From Henricia sp. BOLD:AAB3569 (taxonomy: Eukaryota > Echinodermata > Asteroidea > Spinulosida > Echinasteridae): a stretch of 64,000 nt of DNA. Position numbers and translations under genes: made by a program. Location: contig JBBELK010000376.1 in the NCBI GenBank assembly GCA_037783545.1, positions 744,001-808,000 of the forward strand, in the 5' to 3' direction. Below, in pieces: positions 1 to 11,700 of the stretch (position 1 is the first letter of the stretch; every line of letters begins with the position of its first letter). Under the pieces are notes generated by a model that saw only the letters and a program-made list of their open reading frames with translations, was not told the DNA's origin and ran no database searches.

Positions 1-524
1 CCACGCGGCATGGAGAACCCGCGGCATCGCACCGGTGTGGCATCGCATACACATGAATGGAATCACAGTGCGTGTGGCTGACTTAGCCGTGATAATTTTC
101 CAAGACTTTAGCTGTAGTTTGACTTGGGATTCCCTGGTTGTTTCATAACAATTGCACTTATAATTGCTAAACATCGTATTCTCATCCGAAATTTCATCCT
201 GTTCCCGTAATTGAGAATGCCCGGAATTATTTTCACATACGAAAGCCGCAAATTTCGGCATTTCGCTTGCTGACGATTATGGCAGTTGCGCAACGTGACG
301 TCATCAGTTTCACAAAGTGAATACTAACGTGCGATGTGATTGGTTGATCGAAATAGGACAATGCAAGATGGCAGCGCCCATGAGATGCTTTTAGGCGCAC
401 TATTTTTCGTTTTTTCCGGGGATCTGCGCAATTACATCTTCTGATTTGAGTGGAAATAGGTAGGGAAATATGATTTTTAGAGGAAATCTGCCAACTAACC
501 CATTTGACTGAAGATGTCCTTTAA
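1..524. other. no gene seen (gene-internal flank)
   Basis: AT-rich sequence downstream of exon 7 on the gene's strand, presumably intron 7. No exon-like reading frame, tandem repeat or TIR element was recognised. Confidence 0.5.
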
Positions 525-873
525 ATGATTGGACAACTTTCAAAAACAGGGACAGCCATTTCACAACTTACAATGTAACTAAAGGGTAATGTTGATAAAC
601 TACTTTGTAGAAATTTAGCCACATACGATGCAGTAATACATGTACTTCAGAAAATCTTTAAAAATCCATGCACGGTATTTGTGTTCAATGAATGGTACAA
701 CAATTGTCTGCAGACAATTTATTTTGTCTAAAAAGCACATTCAGCTGGCAATTTCACCCACAAAGGTATCATTTTACACAAGGAAAATTCATGTTGTGTT
801 TGTTACCATTGCTATCAGCACTTTCAGTCTGTTTTTTCTTGTCAAATCATGAAGTAAAATTCTGAGTAACTCC
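525..873 (+). repeat. dispersed intronic repeat, copy 1
   Basis: Aligns over about 350 bases with 4216-4575: both contain TAATGTTGATAAACT, GTTTGTTACCATTGCTATCA and TTTTTCTTGTCAA in the same order. The copies are clearly diverged. Similar pieces may occur at 8640-8830 and 9500-9690. No termini or coding frame could be assigned. Confidence 0.7.
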
Positions 874-909
874 AAAGTATGTACTGAGGCTTTAAGATCA
901 TGTTTTTAT

Positions 910-990
910 TAGGGTTGTTGAGTCAGACTGCAGTCTGACTCAAATCCATTACCCTTTCTTACATACTTGAGACTTGACTTGAAAGATTGA
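910..990. repeat. GACTTGA-type degenerate repeat with a 22-bp palindrome
   Basis: Contains a perfect palindrome built from GAGTCAGACTG and its complement, followed by ACTTGAGACTTGACTTG. It resembles the AAGTC/GAGTC-based tracts at 16240-16400, 19612-20115 and 48360-48720. Confidence 0.55.
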
Positions 991-1789
991 CTTGTTAGAC
1001 ATTAATAGGTATAAAATTTCCTTCTTTTAAATACGTTTTCTTTTCAACACGTTAGAATAGGCTTGATATTAATACTGTGTCAGGACAAACATGGTACAAA
1101 TATAAACCTTGTCTAAAATTTGCCATCACATGCCTACATATTTCACCCATCGTGGCGCCTCCCATATATATATATAAAGCTATCTTGCAACATAAGTCGG
1201 TTTTAAAGTCGATATGCTCCTTGGGCATATTTGTGTTGCAAAAAAATATATACACCCTTAAAAAAGGTACATGTACCTTTGCTGAGTGCCTATATATGTT
1301 GGATTAATATTAATCTTGAGTAATGTAAATATTGTTCTTTTAGGTCCTTTTTGCCAGGTATTGTGATACTCGAGAGCACACTCAAACATTTCTAGGTGAC
1401 AATATGGTCTTTATTATGGTACTGCTGGTATGTAAACATTTGTATACATATTAAAAAACATGTTTACGTACCATGCCTCACCTGGTTCGAAACCCTTACT
1501 GAAATATTAGTGACACACTTTGGTATCTTATTGTAACTAAGGTGTGAACTTGAAACGTATTTGGGATGAATAAATATAAAATGTGTCGCCCAAACTGGGT
1601 GCACCAACACACGTGTACTCTTTAAAAGTATCGAGTGAGTGCACCCAGTATACAGTTTTAATACATACGTCGGGTAAAGGCACAACAAACACTAATTCAT
1701 AAATACCTTGGACAGTTTACGCATCCCTATTGGCTGAAAGCACGTCACATGGGCAGTCTTAAATTAGCGATAAAGAATAGTGATAATGC

Positions 1790-1977
1790 CCGGCTGGCTG
1801 TCCCGCGTTTGTGCCGTAGTCAGCGCGTATATGGAAAACGCACATGCACAAAGAAACTGCACGCGCCTGAAAACAAATTGTGCACTAATATCCATGTCGT
1901 GTGCGTGCAAAATATGGCAAAACGACGAGCTAATTTTGGTGAATTTTACCGATTTACACGAAAAGGTATTTATGAAT
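1790..1977 (+). repeat. family B repeat, copy 1
   Basis: Shares AAGAAACTGCACGC, GTGTGCGTGCA, ACGAGCTAATTTTGGTGA and the stretch leading into GGGATTAAAAGTAGG with the copy at 14940-15215, and shares part with 31890-32060. Non-coding. Confidence 0.65.
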
Positions 1978-2119
1978 GGGATTAAAAGTAGGTTTGGCCA
2001 ATCTTAAACAACCCGTTTAAAACCAGCTAGGGGTCCTGGCGGCTCGGGCATTATCAGTGCCTAGGACCCCTAGCTGGCTTTAAACTTGTTTAAGATTGGC
2101 CAAACCTACTTTTAACCCC
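1978..2119. mobile_element. hairpin MITE with GGGATTAAAAGTAGG ends
   Basis: Two near-perfect inverted arms of about 55 bases: TTTGGCCAATCTTAAAC on the left and GTTTAAGATTGGCCAAA on the right, ending in GGGATTAAAAGTAGG and CCTACTTTTAACCCC. The inner arms carry AGCTAGGGGTCCT and AGGACCCCTAGCT. The left flank (1790-1975) is shared with 14940-15200 and 31890-32060, so the hairpin may be part of a larger family. Confidence 0.8.
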
Positions 2120-2643
2120 TAATTAACATTCAGTCTCCCCGACGATAACAGAGTGCACTTTGCATAAGGGGAATAAAACAAATACTGTTGGCCTACAGCA
2201 TGGAGCTGTCAACGTAGAGAATGAGCTGAAGTTTTCAACACTAAATAAAGAAAAATCATCCAGAAATCTTACAAAATAAAGAAAGTAAACCTAATTGGAT
2301 GTTTTTTTGGGTGGTAGGACACATTTACCGAACTCATCATGAAAATACTGAGAGAGTCCTAACAGCTATCCAAAGGATTTCGTTTTAACCTTACAATCAT
2401 ATACATGTAGTACCTCCCCAAAATACTATTTATGGGAAGAAAACAGGAAATCTCCATTTTGGATGTGGCAGCAAAAAGGTTGGTGTCATCTCTGCACTGC
2501 TTTATGTAACTGGACAAATTAGTTTAAAAAACATTGGTTTTTGACAATATTCTTAAAAATATATGGATTGAGCGTGCACAATTTCAGAATGGTAATGAGA
2601 AAATATGACAAATGATATGTTATCAATGTGACCTAATCCTTTA

Positions 2644-2676
2644 GGTACCGTGGTTGAGCGGTCGTCATACATGTAC
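2644..2676 (+). mobile_element. possible SINE head fragment beside exon 7 donor
   Basis: GGTACCGTGGTTGAGCGGTC resembles the tRNA-like head of the SINEs at 9708 and 20904 (GGTACCGTGGCCGAGTGGTT). It ends a few bases from the exon 7 splice donor, on the strand opposite to the gene. Only about 30 bases are left. Confidence 0.4.
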
Positions 2677-2680
2677 TCAC

Positions 2681-2770
2681 CCGATTAAATATCTCCTCAT
2701 TCATGGAGGGCTTGTGTTTGGTGGCTCGTTTTACCTTTAACTTCTCAACTAAAGGTTTGATTGTCGTTCC
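2681..2770 (-). CDS. SLC9A exon 7: start of the cytoplasmic tail
   Basis: 90 bases (30 codons), acceptor TTTTTTCTCCAAACAG, donor CGG|GTGAGT, phase 0 in and out. It encodes [15 protein letters not shown], then NEEIFNR. This matches the family's G-TI-PLV-L-VKR end of the membrane domain and the beginning of the juxtamembrane tail, where calcineurin-B-homologous protein binds in relatives. The next exon is not in the window. Confidence 0.93.
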
Positions 2771-5700
2771 CTGTTTGGAGAAAAAAATACAAAAATCAGA
2801 CTCAACTCATTCATGAGAATTATATAATATTGGTTGGCTTTGAGGGTGATATGAGAATATACGGCACAAGTCATAAAAATACTGAACGAGCCAAAGGCTT
2901 AGTTCGATAACTAAACGTTGGTCTTTTTGTTTTCCGTTGAAAGCTTTCATTTGAAAGCGAATAACTTTTACGTTTCTAGAAAATTACTAATTCAATTTTT
3001 TTTCTAATTTTAGAGGTGCCACACCCAAAACACACGGACCATATACAGTATCTTTAAATGACTTAACCCGGTTATCACTTTTAAACGACATGTATAGCTA
3101 TCTCATTTAAATAACTAATAACTATGTTCTTTAAAGGACTTAGCTATATCGTTTAAACGAGATAGTTACAATGTAAGTCGTAAATGACTTGGCTTACATG
3201 ATGTACATACTGTACCGTGATACACAGATTACCAGACAAGTAACAAAGTCGTTTATTAACAACATACACATGTATGTCATTTAAATGAGATAGCTAAGTC
3301 GTTTAAAAGAGATAAAAATTTTGTTTTAGTGTTGGCAGCAACACGCTTCCGTACAAATATACATGTACCGTCGATTTGGCTCAAAATTGATCCACATACC
3401 TGAATGAAGACCGTAAAAAAGATGACCACAATGCAAGTGGTGAATAATATTGCTTTATTGTCGATGATGTCCTTGCATAGTAGTGCTACTAGGGAGAAGG
3501 CAATGGCTCCCCGCAGACCTCCATAGGCCATAATGAACTGCTCGGTTTTACAGATCCGGCCCAGACGGAAGAAGTTGGCTACTTTGGTTTGAATAATGAC
3601 TCCTGCAAAGAGAAATGTTTGAAAAGGCCTGTTTAAACTCGATTTGCCTTTGCCGAATCAAACTCCACAATTTCTAAAAGGGGGAGTTGAAGCCGGGTAG
3701 GCGCCAAGTGTAAACGCAAAAGGCAAATTGAAAAAGGCGGATCAGACCCGGGTCTGATTCACCTTTTTAAAGTCACCTTTAAGGTAGGGGTCGCTTGTAG
3801 TGTAAACACTACCCGAATACAGATTCGGCAAATTGAGTGTCTTTGGGGGGGAGGGGTGCCCGCCATGTAGTAGATTTAATTGACTAATCTGGCACTAGTG
3901 CAGCAACCAACACAGCTCACGCACGCGCTACATTTACAATTAGTGGTGACTTTTGCAGTTTTTGAAGGCGAAATGAAGCAGAAACAAGGTGTACAAAAAG
4001 CGGCAAATGTTTAGTTTTGCGGTCGCAATAAAAATGCTGGGTCTGTATCCACCTTTGCCGGTTCGAGTGTAAACACGGTGATATACACGTACTTAGAGGA
4101 TCTGCTGGAATTATCAGGTTCAATTTAAAATTCAAAATTTACAAAATTGCTCTTTAGCAATCAGCCACTACACAGTTTCACATTCGAAGCTTCTAAAAAT
4201 ATTCTTAAAGACGGATTACATGATTGGAAAACTTTAAAAAACAGCAACAACATGCATTACATAACGGAGTAATAATGTTGATAAACTGCCTTGTAGAAAT
4301 TTCAGCCACATACACTGTACATGTACACTGTAGATGCAGTTATAATACTTTAGTAAAAGTGAAAAATCGTGCATGGTCTTTGTGCTGAATGAATATATAT
4401 ATTTAATAGTCTGTGGCCTATTACAAACAAACAAAAATCTTCAGTTGGCAATTTCTCACACAAAGAAATTATTTTACATGGGGGGAAAAACATCATGTGG
4501 TGTTTGTTACCATTGCTATCAACACTTTTAATCCCTGTTTTTCTTGTCAACTCGTAAAGTAAAATGTTAAGTACTTGTAACTGGAAATGATGATGTATTG
4601 GACTTTAAAGACTGACCAAGTAACTGACCAAGTATAAGTATCGAAAACAATACCTGGTGAAGCATGGAAATAATTACAGTTAAACACAGGATTGGATGAG
4701 AGAAAAACCATATGGCCCTCATTATATTTCATTCAAATGTAATTTGAAATATGCACATTTACGTACATGTAAGTACACAATAAGTACCTTGTATGAATGT
4801 GGACAAGTAAAGAAATAGAGCCTATTCTTAAACGAAATCATCGGCAATAATGCCAGACAATTTCCCCCGATAGTAGCCAATTAACCATTGCCACACTGCA
4901 TGGTGGAAAGGAAGCACACTTGTTTGTGCAGGGCTTTCCATAGTGAAGTTGGATTTTGGAAAGATCTCAAGAGGAATCTAGCTTACCGATACTTCTGTAC
5001 AACAAACAAAAGACCAGCGTGAGGACAACAAACACTGTGTTCCACTCATGTTCCTCCAGGTTGACCAGTGTAGTCACACCTAGAAAGATGAAGATGATCA
5101 TTTCGCTGATGCTACTGAGCATCTTCAGGAAGTACTTGATGGTGGTGTGTGACTTTTGGGAGATGTTGGACTCTACGTACGGCTTCATGAAGATGGCACA
5201 GAAAATTATCCTGTAAGAAAAATTATGATTTTATTTTTAGATTTTTTGGTGATCAAACAGCAACTACATGTAGGATTTTGCGTGTTTAAAGGAGCATGTC
5301 CACATCACATTTTTTTTCCATGGGTGTTGGAGATTTTGATACCATGTCATTTGTCATATTTTTCCCATTCTAAAACATAATCAGTGAGGAAAGAAATACG
5401 AAATCTTGAATAGAGGAGCACTGTTCATACAACATCAGCTTTTTTTCCCAGCTGGCCACCAGGACCAATTGGTCTAAAGTTAGAACACATAATTGGTAAC
5501 CCGAAATGATCACAGATTTGCTCATAACTTACACAATATAAACATGATGATGGTAGTAAACTTCCCCTGAAATGGTTTTGTCTGAATTTTACATGTATAG
5601 TCTTTGAGATGTGAGCAAAACAATCATTTTTCGTCTTGTGAGACGTAAATTTACTTCGCCCCAAAACCATTTCGCCCTGCACCACTTCGCCGTGAACCAC

Positions 5701-8700
5701 TTCGCCCCAAAAGCCACCTTGCCTCAAAACCACTTCGCCCTTAAACCACTTTGTTCGAATACCACTTCGCTTTAAAAACACTTTGTGCACATGGTTAAAG
5801 GTGAAGTGGTTCCGGGCAAATGGTTTTGGGGTGTTAAGAGACTGTGAAGCCTTTTTTGACTGTTTTCTCAAAAGTTAGAGTACGTAGCTGATTTTTGCTC
5901 AGGTTGGTTTTAATCATTTATATCTTCAACCACACAGGGAGATAAAACCATTTGTAACGGGTTTACCAATCAGGTGTTCTGCCTTTAAGTTTTGACTGGC
6001 CCGTTGGCGTTTCATTTTACACATGATGATTTTTCATTACATTTTCACCTTCTGGGAATCAATAAGCTGCAATCTTACAACTCAAATCCACTGTCAACAT
6101 GGCGACAGTCTGGTTAAACTTTTTTTCATAGACCAGGCAGCTCCCAGTCATGTGGCCGAGGCCCAAGCTCTTTCCAGCCTGGGAACGGCAGTGTACGATC
6201 TGGCAGGATCAACATCGCTAACTGACTTGGCCAGTATCCGTTCAACTTTAAAGGTACACACCGGCCTACTGTTTACATGATTTAGTGATGTAGCAGCATT
6301 GACAATACTTTGTTGATGGTCGTTGTCAAAAAAATCATCAAAATATCCCGTAATTTACTAAAGAAGTGCAAAATTAACAAAAAGGGTCAAAAGACGGGTT
6401 ATACGCTTTACCAGCTGTTGCAACTACGCTCGAGCTTCACTACTGTCACAAACAATTCGCTCTTTTCCTTCTCGGGATATCTCAAATTTTCTGATCACGA
6501 TTTTACTGGACAGCCCGGACGACCGATTATGAATTTCCATTTTCTCTGGAGAAGTTAGCATCATGTTTTTTCTTCACGAACGTAAATGTACACCAACCAA
6601 CCCGCCGTGTGTGCACTCGGGATATTTGCCATGCTGCGCGGGGCGATCCACCGTAGTTTGCCATCATAGCACGCGCTCGCTGAGTCCCATACCTCTGGAC
6701 TCTCGAAACGAACCTTTAATGTTGGAATTTTCATACTGTTCAACTTTGTTTCATACCTGTATAAATAGTCTCTCTTTTGTCAATTACTTATAAATATTGT
6801 GGAAAAATCAGAGTTGAATTTGTGCAGTTCTGCAGTAAGAAACTTTCATGCGACTGGATATGCGACTGGACACAAAACTAACTCGCAAGACCATGTGACT
6901 TTTCGGAACCAGAATCTGGTTCCGAAAAGTCAAGTGATCACCTCTGTTTTTTTTAAATTGCTCAAAAACGGCAAAATTCCGTGGTTTCTTTTCAGGATAT
7001 GTTCAGTTTATTTCGGAAGGGCATTCATAATCTGGTATGGGTCAATTTCGAGCCCAAAATAGCCCAACGAAGCCGGTGTGTACCTTTAAATGTTATCACT
7101 GGCATGGCCGCTCCGCACAGTGGATGGACAGGGCAGAGACTGAGGACAGGGCAGGGACTGAGGGCTGGGCTAGCCATGCTCGGGGCCGTGTTGCCTGCCA
7201 GCAAGAGCAGCCGGTTAACTATAGGCGCAACGGGCAGCCAGTTCAAGCAAAAACACGAGCGCACACCACACACTATACACGAATGTTTCATGGCCCCATC
7301 TTGGTAACAAGACTTGCACGAGCCTGAATTGCGACTCGTTGCAGTCGCTGTCTGCACGCGCGCCCAGTTTACATGCAATCATGCACGCACAAAAGTGTCA
7401 TGTCGCGGACAGAAGTGTCATGTCGCGGACAGAAGTGTCATGTCGCGGACAGAAGTGTCATAGACTTGGACAAGTCTATATTTACTGTCGATGGAGGGCA
7501 CTGTTTGCTTGCTTGGTAAAAAAAAGATCGCCCATGCATGCGTAGAAAAAAAGCAAAATAAGATCTGCCATGCTCAACATAATAGTGGAAACATGCAAAA
7601 AGAAGCGCATTAGCGAAATTAAAAACACGGAAATGCGAAAACTTCACATGTACGGCATGGGTCTACATGTATGTTTTAATTCAACTGGACAGCCGGACCA
7701 TTGAGAGGCTTTCTACATGTAGCTGGCCCAAGACGATTTCAATTGTCATTTGGCCAACAGACCAGTGCTAATTGAAACGCTGAACATTCGGTTTTAATTA
7801 GGCCTTGGCCTATAATAAGATCAATATTAGCTCCTACATGTACTTCCTTGTCCTTTATCGTTTCCATAATTATTTTAAAAACGGGGAAAGACACAGGGAA
7901 AAGTAAAGAAAAAACACAATATTTCAAGTTGGAGTTTTGGCAAATTGCTGCAGTTTCCACCCCCAGTTGTCATGATCGACTTACATGTACAACAGGAAAC
8001 ATGTAAAACAAACTAAAACAGCCATGGATTACAAAAGTTTCAGGAAGTTTGAGAAAAACAGTGGAATATTTTGTGCACAGTTGAATGTGATTTTCCTGTG
8101 TTTGCCTCTTGTGACATCACAACCTTGCTCATGAATATGCTTACATGTATACATTAGCATAAATACTAAAAACTTTGTTTTTAACCCCCAAACAAGCTCT
8201 AAATAGGATTTTTATGATTGTAACTGAGTAGAGTAGTTTCATAGCAGAGATTTCATTGATAAAAATCCCTAATCATGGGCCCTTTAATACGAGTCTTACA
8301 TAAATGGGAGTCAGTTTAAGTTAACTGTTTGGACACACCTTGGGTAAATAAATAAATATTTAAAATAAATGACTCAGTTGTGCAAATAAAGAGCATAAAA
8401 GTATTGACATTTAGCAGTTGCTGAAATTACCATTTTTGATAAATTGTTTAGGACATTGAACCCTTAGACAATGCCATTTTTACCAGCTGTACATGTACGT
8501 AACCACAGCACAATACATGTCACTCCAGATATTTGAGACAAGATTTTTTAATTTAGAGAAAATTGGGCCCTGATCAAACAAATGAGACAGAAAAATGTAT
8601 AAAAATATACATGTTTCAACTTTGTTATATTGCATGAGTTAACAAGAGAAACTGTTGATAGCAATGCTAAGAAACTAATAAATATTTTCTGTCCAAAATG

Positions 8701-11700
8701 GCACCTTTTTGCAGTAAATTAGACACTGAATCGAAGGTGGATTTTAAAAAAGAGAAAGTTTGTACAGCAAACAAAGAGCCTAAAAGTTTAGACTTTTTGT
8801 AGTTGCTGAAATTACCATTTCTAAAGGCCTGTCCGCATTAGACTTTTTGGGAAAAACTTGTACCGAGACGATGGGTACTTTAAATTCCCATTTTTAATCC
8901 AGTGCGGACAGCCTATAGGAAGTTTTCCTCTCGGTAACTTTTCCTGAGTCCAGCGGTTACATGTTTTTTCCCAAGACAATATATGTCCAATGCGGACACA
9001 TTGAGTCGGTAAATACGCTCTGCACGTCCTGGCCATTAACTTCAAAATGCGGACGGCAGTAAAATTTAGCCATTTTTTATTTTACCATCGTCTCCATAAA
9101 ACATGCCGAAAAACAAGTCTAATGTGGACACGGCTTTAATAGTTTACAAGGACGTACATGTACATGCATGCAATCCTTCCCCGAAACAATGAATATGCCT
9201 ACTTACGACAAAATGGAGGAGAGTCGAAACAGCTCGGCAGTGAGGTACGACATGTATGCCATGGCAAAAACAAAGATAGGTTCAATCACTCGTGCCTTGT
9301 GGGTGAAGCGAGTCAGTAGTGATGTTAGAAAGCCAAAGATCAGGCCGATGAGAATGCCCCCTATAGACACCACGAAGAATGATAAAACTCCACCGACGAA
9401 GTCTATCACTTCTAGGTTTTTGGCACCAATCTCACTGAAGGACTCAAACATCCTGTACAAGACCTTCAGAACAATAACAATACATGTACAAGCACAAAGT
9501 CTTTTTTTGTCCAAGATGGCACTCTCTGTAGGAAATTAACAGCTGAATGTGGTTTTTTTTTAAAGTATGTGCGCACAATGTTTTTTCCACCATTTACTTA
9601 ATTTTCACAAAAAGAAAACCATCCATATTTTAGAGGTTTTCTTAAGCACTGCTGCATAGATGTACAGCATGTGGCTAAAATGTCTGCACGCTACAGTTTA
9701 CCAACATGGTACCGTGGCCGAGTGGTTTGGGTCACTGACTCGTAATCATACATGTAGGTGAAAACTTGGGGTTGCGGTTACCGGGTTCAAACATCCCACC
9801 CCCCTCCCCCTCCCTTACCTGTCAGATTCAAAAGTCTGATTTCAGACAAAGGTCTGGGCACATGTACATTAATTGCCCGCGTGCTGTACGTTCACGCACA
9901 CGGCCAGGTAAACCACACTGCATTAAATTTGCGGACATGTGCGGTTTTTCAGTCCTTCAAAAGCCAGGAGAGCTGTAAATTGCTCTCCTGGGATAATCAA
10001 GGAGAGTCAATTAGCCTTTTTAAAGTATGGCGGACACAATAGGAGGGCGCACTTTGAAGTGGATATAAAATGCAATATAACTGCATTTTTCACTTTGTAC
10101 ATGTACTTATTTATTTTATTTAAAATTTTGTCTCTGTATTATAATTGCAACATGTAAATCATTTTTTTGGAAAGAAATACAATTCATACCCAGATAAAAT
10201 TGTGCCCTCTCCTTTTGTTCCGCCATACTTCTAAAAGGCTAAAAGCTCTCCTTGAAATAAACCGTCATTCACGGGTGCAACAGCAGGTTAACATATTGCT
10301 GAAATTGTTAAGATTGATGTAAGAGTCAATCATTTTGTTGTGCTTGCTTTCCTGGGGAGGTGTGGACTTTTTTGCAAATAGATTTAAATTAATAAATAAA
10401 ACAGAAATGTAAATAAATGTTAAGCCTCAGCAGCCTCCTTCTTGTTTCCATGCAGTAGCGGTGTGCCAAATAAATCAAATATTCCAATGTTCGATCTTCC
10501 ATTGAATGTTTAAATAATTTTTTACCGAGTCGAATATTCGGTATGACCCTTTTTTTGTTGCAATTGTTTTATGTACATGGGTCTGTCCACAGTAATGGGG
10601 TACATTTCTGTAACATTGAAGATCTTAGGTCCCAGTTCACTTCAAATGTCTTAATTTTATCTTTTAATTATCAAGCTAAACTGAGGAAATAACTTTTTCA
10701 CCAAGGAGTAAGAAAAATAGTCCTACAACATACATACATGTACATTTGTAAAAACCTCGTGTACAAATTTTCCTATTACGCATGTAACACAGACAGAAAA
10801 CAAATGTCACAAAATTGTCTGTCCACGTTACATGCGTAATAGGAAAATATGTACACTTGCTTTTCAAAAATGTATGTTGTGGCAGCAATTTCTTACCTTT
10901 TTGGGCAAAAGTTATCTCCTGAGAACAAAACAAGGACATTTCTTTAATTCTGAGATAAACTAAAGACATCTGAAAGGAATTATTGACTTATTTTTCAAAT
11001 GTACCCCATTACTGTGGACAGACCCACATACATGTATTTATTTTTTAAAAACTTGTTCCGTGTATTCATGGCTTGTGCAATATTCTCATATTACCATCAA
11101 AACAAATAATGTAACTGTTGTTATGGGTAATTCCCAAAATTAGGGGTCCAAAATGTTTGGTGTCCCAGTTGTGTACGACACCCTGTGCATCAAAAATCTA
11201 TACCCAGAACTAAAAACTGAAAGAAATTCCTTTGGAATTCCTTGGATGTTTGAGACACAGTGGGAGAACAATGGTAGGGGACTATGGAGCGTCAAAAGTT
11301 GACAACCCAAATTTCTCATTTTCTGCTAGTATTTTCAAAAAACACAATTTTCTGCTAGCATAAATTTGGATTTTACTTTGCCGACTTTTGCGGCGCGTCA
11401 AAAGTTGACAACTAAAAACTTATCTCGCGGTGCCCCAAAGAGTAAACAACGGCGCCCCTATATTAAAAATGGACTGGTCTTTTGGGAAGCCGCCCTACAT
11501 GCCGCGCCACCCGGTTGGCTGCGCGAGAGAGTCTGAAGTGAGCCGCACATCAAAGGACCACCCAATCGAGTGAGTGTCATGTCGGACCGATCGTTTTTGC
11601 AAGCACGACCAGAAGCATGTTTGATGTATAACATTGACTCAACCAATGGCCATCTGTATGATTGAACTACATGTACATGCAGTAGTGCTTATAAAATCCT

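Noticed and set aside
1-2680. Search for the next SLC9A tail exon
   Set aside because: No minus-strand frame matches the expected juxtamembrane tail (GIEDI/FDH-type motifs), so the exon is assumed to lie outside the window.
5425-5871. 148-codon minus-strand frame with GEVV repeats
   Set aside because: Its centre is the CCACTTCGCCCCAAAA minisatellite and it lies in intron 4.
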